This document shows positions 1 to 9,680 of a stretch of DNA of 64,000 nt, piece by piece; the stretch's first letter is position 1, and every line of letters starts with the position of its first letter. Location of the stretch: contig NC_133773.1 in NCBI RefSeq assembly GCF_003597395.2, forward strand, positions 141,995,672 through 142,059,671. Direction: 5' to 3'. The stretch is from Chelonoidis abingdonii. Lineage: Eukaryota; Chordata; Testudines; Testudinidae. The notes beneath the pieces were generated by a model. The model saw nothing but the letters and a program-made list of their open reading frames with translations, did no database searches and was not told the origin of the DNA. The translations under genes were made by a program, and so were the position numbers.

Positions 1-273
1 CTTATCCAGGTACATGGCTGGGTAGGGCATGAGGCCAATGGAGTAGGTGGCTGGGTAAATCCAGCTGTGCCACTCCAGAGGCAGCTTGGAGGACCACCTG
101 GCAGAGGCTGCACCTTTCTTCTGGGGCTCTGGCTTGGAAAGGATAGCGTCAATGTTAAAAGCGGTCTTCCGAGGAGGCTGGGAAACATCTGGAGAAGCTG
201 GGGGACCAGATGAGTCTGTTGCTGTTGCCAGGATGTTGCTGAGCAGACCAGGGAAGAACGGGCTCTGGAGCAT
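1..273 (-). CDS. Not-family homeobox protein (NOTO/not2-like), first coding exon, partial
   Basis: Read on the minus strand from the ATG at 273-271, the frame stays open for 91 codons to the window edge, so the rest of the gene, including the homeodomain, lies outside. The start has A at -3. The N-terminus begins MLQSPFFPGLL, and residues 39-45 read FNIDAIL, an engrailed-homology-1 (eh1) motif of the kind that binds Groucho/TLE corepressors; Not proteins carry this motif near their N-terminus. Residues 80-91 are Pro/Tyr/Met-rich. The same motif with the same spacing occurs in the complete Not gene at 29148-31563 (FTIDALL), which is the main reason for the family call. Not proteins are nuclear DNA-binding repressors needed for notochord formation. 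A TATA box and candidate FOX and POU sites lie just upstream. Which of the two chick-type Not paralogues this is cannot be settled from one exon. Confidence 0.8.
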   Translation of the reverse strand, partial: MLQSPFFPGLLSNILATATDSSGPPASPDVSQPPRKTAFNIDAILSKPEPQKKGAASARWSSKLPLEWHSWIYPATYSIGLMPYPAMYLDK

Positions 274-420
274 GTTCAGACAGCAGATATGTGGCTGATG
301 GTAAGGCTGGGACTTAGCCGCTTCCTTAGCCTGGGCTTGCTGTTTTCCAGATGCGGTGCAAGCTGCACTCTCCCAGCCCCGGCCTCAGCCTGCTGGCTGG
401 CTGGCTCTTTATACAGAGGA
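274..420 (-). promoter_or_regulatory. Core promoter and 5' UTR of the left Not gene
   Basis: On the minus strand a TATAAA box lies at 408-413. A start site 25-32 bases downstream would fall near 378-385, leaving a 5' UTR of about 105-110 bases before the ATG at 273. TATA and the start codon are seen directly; the transcription start is inferred. Confidence 0.65.
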
Positions 421-462
421 AGGGCCCAAGGTGGCTTTATATCGAGGGCTTCCCCTGTGAAG

Positions 463-488
463 TGTAAATAAGACATTAATATGCAAAG
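463..488 (-). promoter_or_regulatory. Candidate FOX and POU/octamer sites upstream of the left Not gene
   Basis: About 50-75 bases upstream of the TATA box the minus strand reads TATTTACA (463-470), matching the forkhead core TRTTTRY, and CTTTGCAT (481-488), one base from the octamer ATTTGCAT. A homeodomain-type ATTAAT lies between them. FOXA2 and POU factors act in node and notochord, so the sites make biological sense, but short motifs like these also arise by chance. Confidence 0.35.
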
Positions 489-653
489 CAGGCTGCAGCT
501 GGGTGGAGAAAGGAGAGGCTGTTCCAAGCCTGATGCTCTGCTGGGTGCCTGCTGGACAGGGGTGTCTCTGGGCTGGGACAGGCAGGGGACAGCCTAGACT
601 GGCCTATGACAAGGGCCAGGTCTGCTTGGAATGATCAAATTGGAATGGGAAGG

Positions 654-1000
654 GAGGTCTCACATCACACACAAATATACACACACACAACATGCACCTA
701 AAAGCCCCCCCACAAATATACACAATATAAATACAAGCGTAGACACATACACCATACACAACACATGCATACACACAACACCGAGATAACAAAAGTACAG
801 AGAAACACACAAACATCTACACGATAAATGTAAAAATACGGTCATACGCACAATATAAACGCAGAAATGCACAGACACATGAACACAAACACACATCACC
901 ACAAATATATACATACAAATATCTGCAAGCACGCACATGCAATGTGTACACATGCACACGTCTATATGCGCTCATGCACCTAAACATGCACAAGTCTCTG
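654..1000. repeat. Degenerate CA/ATAC-rich simple repeat
   Basis: Imperfect runs of ACACA, ATATACAC and CACATGC fill this stretch. The minus strand is open in several frames here and gives Cys/Val/Tyr-rich low-complexity peptides; these follow from the repeat and are not genes. Confidence 0.75.
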
Positions 1001-1057
1001 TGCAAGAGGGTGCTGAGATATGGAGCTGAAATTTGCAACCCGTTATTTCAGTGTGTG

Positions 1058-1108
1058 CAGGGCCAGCGCAACCCATTAGGCGACCTAGGCGGTTGCCCAG
1101 GGCGCTAA
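1058..1108 (+). mobile_element. Terminal fragment of a CAGGGCC-ended hAT-type element
   Basis: The sequence CAGGGCCAGCGCAACC followed by GGCGACCTAGGCGG matches the left end of the complete element at 5953-6427 over about 50 bases, then the match stops. No target-site duplication was identified. Confidence 0.6.
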
Positions 1109-3290
1109 CATTTGTGCATGTGTCTGTACTGTTCCATCCTCATCGGAGGGCTGATTCCTGCTCCCTGTCTGCCATTTTCTGTCACACAAGGCAGGAAGCT
1201 CCAATGTTCCCTCGGAAACTGGGGAGTTTCAAAGTTCTTTCCAGCATTTTATCCTTTTTGGTCACTCTTTTCATTCTGTCACCCTCAAGAAAATGCATCT
1301 TTTTTTTCTCTCTTTTTTTATATCTAGGTCTTTTCCACTGTGTACCTATTGGGTTCTGGGAAGTGGGTGGGCGGAAGCCCACTGCTAAAGGATCCTCCCC
1401 CAGTCTAAAGGCAGGATCTACAGGACCTCAAAACCCAACTGATTTCGGGGGACAACTAATAAAAGAACAGGAACAGGAGTGCAGTCAGAGGGTCAAAAGA
1501 AGGGAGCCTGATGGGGACACCGAGCAGAGAACCCCAGACAGCGCCCACTGCTCCTCGAAGGCATCAAGGGAGCCAGTGGATGCCACCCAGAGGAACTCTG
1601 GCCGGATACGTGAACGGACAGAGGCATCTTCCATTCCTGATGTCTGAGTCCTGGCAGTCTGTGCCTGCAAGCCCTAGATTGTTTGCTATGAACCTTTTGG
1701 CTTTGACTTGAAAATAAAACATAGATATATGTATAAGTGTGTGTGTGTTAACAAACCTGCCTTAAAGTGGGCACAAATGTAAATGTACATATTAAAGTTC
1801 CGTTACGCTGCCAGAGCCGTGTAAATGCACCTTACTGTAAAAAAGAATCAGACTCAGTGTTTTTACACTCTGAGTATTTCAGGGCAAATGTAAATCAAGA
1901 AACTATATTGGAATACTATTAGATTATGTCGTTCCTAAGGAAATATCCTGGGAATGGATGTCCGGGCAAGAACCCAGAGAGGGAGAGGGAGATGATAACC
2001 AGGTGCTGGTACAAAAGAATCCATCAGCTTTTTCTGTGAAGAGTTTACGTCTCCCATTTAGCAAGCTGCCTTCCGTGACAATTTGGAAATACATGAATAA
2101 AAAAAATACAGCTGAGGTTTTATTGCTCCTTATTACAATGTAAGGCCCCAGTCCTGCAACCCCTTCCTAACTGAAGTCACGTGCTTGAAGTTAGGGCATA
2201 TGCTTAAGCAGCTTGCAAAATTGGAGACTCTGGCAATAAAAAAATAGACTTCCAAACTCTCCAGAGACTGTTTTCCAGCTCCAGTTCCTCTTTGATGTTT
2301 TGCAGTAAGTTTGCAGGGTCAACAGTCTGTTACTCTTGTCCAACTTTTAAATTCTGGTTAGCATCTTTAATATTTTCTATCTAATCATTAATAACTCTTA
2401 TAATTATTACACATTATGTAAGTATAAGGAAAGCATATACTTACTGTAAATAATAACTATTATGTGGAATAAAATCCTCTGAAATATTTGCAAATAAATA
2501 TAAAACTTAAATGGAGAAAATAGAATTTTGCCTTGTGCAAACTTCAAAGAAAACCTGATAATTTATTTTAATATATACATACATTTAATGTAGCTATAAT
2601 TAATTACTATTATAAAAATAATGACAATACGTTAATAATAATGCCCCTCAGCCCATCTGCTTTTAAGCAGATCTCCCCAGTGATTTGATATTGATGGAAT
2701 AATACATAGCCCAATATTACAATACAGATAGAGAAGTGTGACTGGGGATGGATGGATGAGAAATAAATGTACACTAACTTCTTTCACACAAGGCATCACA
2801 TACAAATTAATAACGAGAGAGGAAAAGCATAAACCAAAAATTAAATAACAATGTTTTTGATCTTCCCACTGGAGTCAATACTAAAATTCCAACAGTCAAA
2901 CTGAACTGGGATAGAATCCAACCAAAAGTGCAGAATTTTGCTTTTAAATTAGGGACAAGGAAGCAATTCACAGATACTAAAAGGGAGCTCACACTAGCTA
3001 AGGGGGCAAGGGAGGGGGATTCATTCCTCAAATCTATTAACCCCATCTGGAGTGAAATGAAAGGCAGCAAGAAGCTGGCCAGTTAAAAGGAAGCAAAAAA
3101 AACTGCTTATGGGGCTGCCTGGTGCATTGTGTTCCACCAAGCAGCTCTTACAGTGTGTGTGTGCGGGGTGGGGGGGAATCCAGCCTCAGAGGGGGACAGA
3201 GCAAAGATGTGGGAGAGAGAAATTAGGGAGGTAGAAAGAAAGGGGGAGCTGGATGGACAGACAGCAGTGACGGTAAAGTGAGTTTTGTAT
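1109..3290. other. Intergenic, no gene recognised
   Basis: From 1330 to 1720 the sequence has the look of a dispersed repeat ending in a poly(A)-type AATAAAA near 1711, possibly part of an LTR, but I could not show ends. 1740-2650 is AT-rich single-copy-like DNA. A short GT run lies near 1736-1748. A frame open from 1033 to 1647 begins inside a transposon fragment and shows no domain. Confidence 0.5.
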
Positions 3291-3299
3291 TCTGCCACT

Positions 3300-3420
3300 G
3301 TGGTAGAATTAGCTGGCTAATGAGGCATTTTGTCTCCCATTAGCACTATGTGCTCAGCTAATGTATTTCTGTTAAAAAGCTGGAGATTTTCACCCAGCGT
3401 TAACGAGTTGGGAAATGTCG
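3300..3420. promoter_or_regulatory. Candidate conserved non-coding element with clustered TAAT motifs
   Basis: Within 120 bases there are several homeodomain-type cores (AGAATTAGCT, GCTAATGAG, CATTAGCA, GCTAATGTA) in sequence that does not resemble the surrounding repeats. It lies about 3 kb upstream of the left Not gene. Enhancer function is inference; conservation was not tested. Confidence 0.3.
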
Positions 3421-3908
3421 CACCAGCCAGCCAGCAAAACGTGGCGGGGGGGCCCTGCCCCGGGGAGCCAGGCACTTGCCCTGCTAACAAACCCCCTCCT
3501 TTCCAAGTGGCCCTAACTCACTGACACAGGGCTGGCTGCCAGGTCGGGGTTTGCATGGGGTCTGTTTCCAACCCATCTGCCCAGTGAAGGGGAAGCTTTT
3601 GCAGGGGAGCAGGCAGGGGAGATAAAAGGATGTCGTCCCTGATCCTCCTTTTTTGTTGTTTTATTTTGTTTTTAAAGGGAGTAGAAAGTAAAAGGGGAGG
3701 GGGAGTTTCTTAGAACACTTTAAATAAAAGCCCTTTGTAAACATCCTCCCTTGAGCCAAAGGAACCCGGGTGAAAAGCATTTCCTGACAACTCCATTACA
3801 GAATGGAGCTGTATTAACATTCCAAGCACCTTGACAAGAGATGAAAGTGGGGAACTTGAGTCCAGCCTCCTTTTGCTCCAGATGTTGTTACAGGCTCCCT
3901 GAAAAGGG

Positions 3909-3938
3909 TTTTCTTTCTTTCTTTCTTTCTTTTTTTTT
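3909..3938 (+). repeat. (CTTT)n microsatellite
   Basis: About five tandem CTTT units followed by a T run. Confidence 0.8.
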
Positions 3939-3939
3939 G

Positions 3940-4437
3940 CAGAGAGACAAAGATGCTGCCCACTTCAAACGATTCTAATTGATGCTAATGATTATTAGAT
4001 AGAGTGGGGGGCCTTGTTCCCCAGGCCAGGGGGAGTGCATTTTACAATCCCTTCATAGAAAGCTCCTTCCCCCCCACCTCAAAAATGGGGCTGCGGCTTT
4101 CAGAATTTCTGTCTCTTTCTGGCTGCTGATTTTTTTCTCTCTCTCGCCCACCTTCCTCTAGACACCCTGCAGCTTTCACTTCTTTGCCCATGAGAAATTT
4201 CACACCTAGCCTCTTTCAATGGGAAGGGCCTGGCTGTATTTCCATCTGACTTGAACTGCCAGCCTTCCTGGCAGACAAAGATACAGTGGAAATTTCCTAA
4301 AAACAAAACAAACGAACCAAAAAATGGGATTGGGGCATCTTTAAACGGGGGGCTTGAATTGCTTTTAACACACATGATGAAAGAAATCTTTGCATTCAGC
4401 TCCTCTGATGCCGGGTAAAGGATTAACACTGATGATT
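3940..4437. other. Non-repetitive intergenic DNA, no gene
   Basis: No repeat family is recognised. 3966-4000 again holds clustered TAAT/ATTA cores (TTCTAATTGATGCTAATGAT). The rest is mixed-composition DNA with no convincing coding signal. Confidence 0.4.
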
Positions 4438-4640
4438 ATTATTTATGATTTGTATCGCTGTAGCGCCGAGGAACCTGCATCGTGCTAGGCGCTGTACAAA
4501 CACAAGATGGTCCCTGTCCCACAAAGTTTACAATCCATGCAGGAGACAAAGAGACAGCAGGTGGATACCAACAGACCAATAAGGGAAACAGTGATACAGG
4601 CCAGCACGCCAGGGAGTGGTCTGAGCGCGCCAGCAGCCTA
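4438..4640 (+). repeat. Dispersed repeat of the GCTAGGCGCTGTACAAACAC family
   Basis: The core at about 4485-4505, and the tail with GACAAAGAGACAGCAGG and GGATACCAACAGACC, recur in related form at 5163-5265, 5855-6450, 25715, 36405, 42655 and 53530, and on the minus strand at 17465, 21455, 46355 and 57130. The family is abundant in this window; I cannot name its class. Confidence 0.65.
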
Positions 4641-4689
4641 GATAGTAGGGCTCTGGCATTGATTTGTTAGGTATTTGTTATAATTTAGC

Positions 4690-4900
4690 ATATTGACAAT
4701 TTCAGCATCGCCAACCTCCAGGGCTCAAAAATGACAAGTCAGCCCCCTCCCCCACCAAAACTCAGGAGATTGGCTTAAAAATCATGAGACTAAAATAATA
4801 AGAAGAAGAAGAATACTTCTGGAGTTCTTTGTATTTGGCTTCTGCCATTTGAACCTTTAGCCTAGGTTATACTAGGGTCAGATTTTCAAGCTTTACTGTC
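4690..4900 (-). repeat. Dispersed repeat, copy 1 of three (also 8815-9140 and 38085-38400)
   Basis: The minus strand contains CTCATGATTTTTAAGCCAATC-like and AGAAGGCAAAT-like blocks in the same order as the two plus-strand copies. Class unknown. Confidence 0.55.
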
Positions 4901-5265
4901 ACAACCACAAGGGCTAGAAGTTTCCTGAATTTTTTAGATGAGAGCTGGGATTGTACATAATCATGTAACTCCAGGAGCTGAGGGTTCCATCCCGCAGTCT
5001 TTGCTCAAGCAGAAATCCCACTGAATTCAGCTTGGAGAGTGAAAATAAGGCTTTGTCTTCACAGCCAAAAAAAAGTGTGTTTCTAACTATGGGATAACTA
5101 ACGTGCATTCTCTGTTGGGTTGTAAAATCCTAGTGGAGAGAAGCTCTGTAGTTTTAACATGAGGTAAACTGTATTTATTTGTGGAGCATCTCAAAGCCCC
5201 GTCATGGACCAGGACCCCGTTGTGCTAGGCGCTGGACAAACACAGAACAAATCTATGTGTAGGAT

Positions 5266-5853
5266 ATAAGGGCTGTCATACTGGGTTGGGCCATTGTCCA
5301 TCTAATCCAGTTTCTATCTCCGGCAGTGGCACATGGCTTCAGGGGGAGAGTACGTAACAGGGCAATTATGAAGTGATCCATTCCGTCCTCCACTCCCAAC
5401 TACTGGTAGTCAGAGGTTTAGGGACACCCGGGGCATAGGGTTGCGTCCATGACCATCTCAGCTGATAGCCAGTGATAGACTAGCCCCTGTGAACTTACCT
5501 AGTTCTTTTTTGAACCCAGTTATAGTCTTCACAACATCTCCTGGCAATGAGTTCCGCAGGTTAGTTATGCACTGTGTGAAGAAGTACTTCCTCTTCTTTG
5601 TATTCAACTTGCTGCCTATTAATTTCATCGGGTGATGCCTGGTTTTTGTACTGTGTAAAAGAGTAAAACTTCTCTATTCACTCTCTCCACACCAGTCATG
5701 ATCTTATGGACCTCTGTCGTATCCCCCCTCAACCGTCTCTTTTCTAAGCTGAACAGCCCGAAACTTTTCAGTCTCTCCTCCTATGGAAACTGTTCCATAC
5801 CCTTGATCATCTTTGTGGCCTTCCTCTGAACCTTTTCAAATAACTTAAGACAA
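5266..5853 (-). mobile_element. CR1 LINE 3' fragment
   Basis: The minus strand carries the CR1 3' region seen repeatedly in this window, including the terminal GGATTAGATGGAC-like block near 5295-5310 and the region encoding the C-terminal tail of the reverse transcriptase ORF at about 5700-5840. It is heavily mutated and 5'-truncated, as is normal for CR1. Confidence 0.75.
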
Positions 5854-5952
5854 ACAATAACAGATGGATACAGACAGACCGACCAGGGAGCTCAAGGAAA
5901 CAATGGGACGATACTGAGTTAGCATGACAGACTGAGGTCTCAGCCCAGCAGC

Positions 5953-6427
5953 CAGGGCCAGTGCAACCATTTAGGCGAACTAGGCGGTTGCCTAGGGCGC
6001 CAAGATTTGGGGGTGCCAAAAAGCGGCGCCCCCCCCCAAATTTTTTAAATGGTTGCAGCGGCTGCTGCGTAGTCTGAGCTGCCAGCGGCAGCAGCTGCCT
6101 GCAGCCCGGCAGCTTAGGGCGCCCCCAGGGTCAGCGCGCAGCCGCGGCAGCCCAGGCGCCCCGGGTAGGAGGCCGCCGCAGCGGTCCGGAACCCAGGGCC
6201 CCACGCGGTCAGAGAAGCCGCGGCGGGCGGTCCGGCAGCCGGGGCTCCCGGTCAGCGGAGCCGCCACGGCGGTCCGCAGCCGGCCCCCCCCCCGGGTCGG
6301 GAGCCGCGGCTCCGGTGGACCTGCCGCAGGCATGCCTGCAGCAGCTCCGCCAGAGCCGCGAGACCCGCGTGGGGGGCGGCGAAATGTCCCGGCGCCTAGG
6401 GCGTCAGAAATCCTAGCGCCGGCCCTG
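5953..6427 (+). mobile_element. Non-autonomous hAT element, 475 bp, with perfect 8-bp target-site duplication
   Basis: The ends are CAGGGCC... and ...GGCCCTG, and the terminal blocks (GGCGGTTGCCTAGGGCGCC against GGCGCCTAGGGCG) are related inverted repeats. Identical 8-bp duplications CCAGCAGC flank it at 5945-5952 and 6428-6435, the size typical of hAT transposition. The interior is very GC- and CpG-rich. Frames open across it on both strands (for example 6053-6442) give Pro/Arg/Ala-rich peptides and are not genes. Confidence 0.85.
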
Positions 6428-6450
6428 CCAGCAGCAGCCTAGGCAAGGTC

Positions 6451-6999
6451 AACCACAGACAGGGATACAATACTGACCTCGCCCTAGCTACCTGGCAGAA
6501 AAAAATACAGGTACAATTTCATGGCAGGGGTGTTGGGAGAATGTGTAAGGGGGGGTGCCGAGAGCCATTGAACCAAACAGTAAGCCCGGTATATAATGGA
6601 AACCACTTCAAACCAAGGGGTGCTGCAGCACGCCCAGTTACAGCTCTTATGCAGAGGGATAGCTAAAGCATGTGAGTTATCCCTCTGTAACCCTCCCACA
6701 CCTTTGTTTTGATTTGAAGTGAAGACCAGAGCAAAAACAGTTTCACCTTCTGATTCCCATGTATTTGACTAGTGTTGCCTTGTCTGGGTGCCAAGGTAAG
6801 CTCGAAATCTGATTTCATGTAATTTGCCATTAACGTAGGGAAAGCCTTTATATGCAGGTTTAATTCTGTATCGAGCATTATTCCTGATTGTTATTTCTAA
6901 TATTGATCCAGGCTTATTTCTAACTTTTGATTGCTCTCCAATCTCATTTTTTTTAGTTTACAAAAATCTGCATTTTTGCCTAAATTGCCCCCAGGGTCT
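6451..6999. other. Intergenic, nothing recognised
   Basis: AT-rich single-copy-like sequence without repeat or coding signal that I can identify. Confidence 0.4.
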
Positions 7000-7007
7000 C
7001 TCTAAAG

Positions 7008-7238
7008 CAGTGGTCTCCAAACTTTTTCAATTACGCACCCCTATCAGTACAAAATTTTTAAACACGCATCCCCTACCACACTGGCTCTACCATTTTTGCT
7101 GAAGAAAAAAAAAAAGCTGCTTGGACTCCTGCCCAAACGGATGAAGCGGGGGAAAAAACCCGCTCCTCCTGCCACGCACCCCCAAGGATCCTCTTGCACA
7201 CCCCCTGGGGTGTGCGCACCCCACTCTGGAGACCACTA
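7008..7238 (+). mobile_element. Non-autonomous hAT element, 231 bp, with perfect 8-bp duplication
   Basis: Terminal inverted repeats CAGTGGTCTCCAAAC and (inverted) TAGTGGTCTCCAGAG bound the element. The 8-bp sequence CTCTAAAG occurs at 7000-7007 and again at 7239-7246. The length and ends fit a hAT MITE; no transposase is present. Confidence 0.9.
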
Positions 7239-7246
7239 CTCTAAAG

Positions 7247-8650
7247 GGATATTGCTAACACTATGCATCTTCATATTGAACACGAGGTATGAGCCAGGGG
7301 CTCAGTTGTGTCTGATGTTGGAATTGTCATGCAGTTTCTGGACCAACTATAGGGGTGCTACATCCATGGAAGTCTGGGTTAATGTCACTAGGGTGGTGTA
7401 AATTGGCTACAAAGGGTTTGATCCAGACTCCATTGAAGACAATGGCAAAATTCTCACTGATATGGAAGTACCCAGGGAGAAATCCTGGCCCCACTGAAAT
7501 CAATGGAAATTTTGCCATTGCTTCAGGGGAGCCAAGATTTTCACCCTCAGGGCTTGATTTTCACTGATTCAAAGTCAGATGGATGAATATTTTTCTTTAA
7601 AAGAAAAAATGTTGAGTTAAATTTTGCCATTTTCTGGGATGAGATTTTTTGTGAAAACACTGATTTCCTTAGAATCCACTACTCACTGAGGGCCCGATCC
7701 TGCAGGCATACAAGCTCTGAATTTCACATGCAGGAGCAATCCTGCTACCTTCAATGGAATTTGGATAGGGTTCCGGTGAATAAAGTTCAAGTGTTTAGCG
7801 CTGGGCTGGGATTTCTGCTGTGCGTACAGCGTGTGCCAAAGCGCTTTGCAGGATCAGGCTGTTAATGCAACCTGCCTGAACTGCTCTGTGCTAGGCCGCG
7901 AGATCAGTGTGCTTCTAGCTATGATTTTTATTTAAAGCCAATACAAACACCCTCACTCCCATTCTGGCCCCTTTCTGTTGCATGGGGTATAAAGGGGCTG
8001 TAAAAGCTTTGATTGCAGCCAGGGGGGAGAACAGCCATATGGCTACCTCCCAAGGACCCAGTTCAGGGGGCTTTCAAGGGGCTGGGAAGGGGGCATGTTG
8101 GGGGGGCCAGGCCATAATATACAACGCTGCAGAGATTCCAGGCAGCTGTTCCTCTTCCACCCATGGGCAGCCCCAAGAGGCTGCCGTAATTTAGACAGGC
8201 CTTTAGGGGTGTCTACATTATGCCAGGGGTCTCTCCAGGCCCTGAAGCAACCTAGGCTTGGGAGACTATCGAGATGGTTTAAAGCCACCTTCATTTCTCC
8301 TCCACCCCCTGGGCCATGAGTTCTGTGCTGCGCCCGTTAGAATCACTGCAGTATGTTCCATTGTATGCATCAAGTTGCCACCTCTACAACGGATTAAGCA
8401 TTTGAAAGGACAAATGAAAATGCCTGTGATAAATAATAACGGGCCATTCCTTCCTGTCGGCACTCCCCACTGGAATCAGTGGGCCTGATCCTCCATAGTC
8501 ATGCCCAACAGTGCAGAGTGAGGGAGCCGTGCTCTCATTCTGATCTGGGGGTACTTTACAGCCGCTTGGGACTGCCATCAGGGGAAAGAGAGAGTCAGAC
8601 CCTCCCTGTGTCTGAGCGCCTCACAACAGCGGAGAGGGGTTGGAAGCACT
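7247..8650. other. Intergenic with short CATTGAAGTCAATGG-type repeats, no gene
   Basis: 7420-7560 and 7690-7860 hold short dispersed repeats built on ATTGA..TCAATGG and GGGCCCGATCCTGCAGG. The remainder is mixed-composition DNA. Small open frames overlap these repeats in several phases and have no domain. Confidence 0.45.
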
Positions 8651-8654
8651 TTTG

Positions 8655-8790
8655 CCCTTGATTTACAAAAGGAGAATTGAGGCACAAAGAAGTTAAGTGA
8701 CTTGCCCAAAGTCACACACCGAACAAGAGCCAAAGGTGTCAGGTCAGCACAGATTTATTTACTGCTTCCCAGTCCCTTAGCTTAACCAAC
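8655..8790 (-). repeat. MIR-like SINE
   Basis: The plus strand reads GAGGCACAAAGAAGTTAAGTG then ACTTGCCCAAAGTCACACA, the reverse complement of the MIR core (TGTGACCTTGGGCAAGT... TGCCTCAGTTTCC). This copy has no palindromic insert. Confidence 0.7.
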
Positions 8791-8814
8791 TAGAGCATCC
8801 TTCCTCTCAACATG

Positions 8815-9140
8815 TTGCCAAATGTCACAATTTTTCTGCAAGTTTCATGGCGTTTCATAGTTGTGCTTAAAGCCCCAGCTCCTGGAGTCATGTGATGAAG
8901 TGAGAATCCCAGCTTTCGTTAAAAATAGAGTAAGTTTCCAGCCCTTGTGGTTGCAGGGAAAAACTTGAAAACATGAACCAAGTACCTCCTAAAGGCTCAG
9001 AAAGCAGAAGGCAAATAAACCACCTCCACAATCTATTATTTTTTTCATGATTTTTTAAGCCAATCTCAGGACTTTTTGAGGCCAGACGCGTGATATTTGA
9101 ATGCTTGGGGTTAGCCGTCTTGTAAAATTGATGGCCCAAT
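8815..9140 (+). repeat. Dispersed repeat, copy 2 (see 4690 and 38085)
   Basis: The order of blocks GTTGCCAAATGTCAC, CTCCTGGAGTCATGTG, AGCAGAAGGCAAAT, ATGATTTTTTAAGCCAATCT and GGGGTTAGCC matches 38085-38400. Confidence 0.65.
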
Positions 9141-9210
9141 AATATTCAAGCCATTTTATATCTTCATAATGGGAGATTTTTCAATGGGAGCTGAGAACCC
9201 AGCTCCCTTA

Positions 9211-9395
9211 TGGTATGTCTACACTGCAAAGAAAAACCTGCAGCGCCGAGTCTCAGAGCCTGGTCAATTCACTGGGGCTCAGGCTGCAGGGCTAAAAATA
9301 GCAGTGTAGCCCGTTAGGGCTTGGGCTGGATCCCGTGCTCCAAGACCCTCCTGCCTTGTTGGGTTTCAGACCCCAGGCTCCAGCTGCATCTTCAA
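9211..9395 (+). mobile_element. TCTACACT-ended DNA transposon fragment
   Basis: It starts GGTATGTCTACACTGCAAAG, the end shared by elements at 43906, 11750 and 46940. An internal GCAGTGTAGCCCG near 9302 looks like the opposite end. Confidence 0.5.
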
Positions 9396-9597
9396 GAGTG
9401 AGAGACATTTGGATCCGTGGTTTTTAGGCACTTAAGCAGAGTTTCTCTTTGTTGTTCACATCTCCTAGCCCAATGGCAGAGCTTGTGTATTATCTCTCTT
9501 ACCCTGCATTGGTCGCCCAAAACAACCCATTTGCTGTTTGAGCTGTGAGAGGAAGGATGGTTGTGGGCTAAAGACACTGGGCTGGGTCTCAGAAGAT

Positions 9598-9665
9598 TCA
9601 TAGATTTTAAGACCAGGGGAAACTTTCATGATCATCAAATCTGACCTCCTGTAGAATACAGTCTA
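9598..9665 (-). mobile_element. Short CR1 fragment
   Basis: The plus strand shows CATAGATTTTAAGACCAGGG ... GATCATCAAATCTGACCTCC, the inverted CR1 3' end as at 20849. Confidence 0.55.
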
Positions 9666-9680
9666 GAGAACTTCATCGAG

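Larger units (their letters stand above)
5163..6450 (+). repeat. Composite locus: dispersed repeat split by a CR1 copy and a hAT element
   Basis: The GCTAGGCGCTG family runs from 5163 to 5265, is interrupted by a CR1 copy, resumes near 5855 (AACAATAACAGATGGATACA, comparable to 4550-4580 of the copy at 4438), and is interrupted again at 5953-6427 before its last bases AGCCTAGGC. The insertion order is therefore host repeat first, then CR1 and hAT in undetermined order. Confidence 0.65.

Noticed and set aside
86..298. 70-codon plus-strand frame at the left edge
   Set aside because: It is the shadow of the Not exon on the minus strand.
1033..1647. 204-codon open frame on the plus strand
   Set aside because: It begins in a transposon fragment, then passes T-rich DNA and a probable repeat. 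No domain or splice context.
6053..6442. 129-codon Pro/Arg/Ala frame
   Set aside because: It lies in the CpG-rich hAT element; both strands are open.
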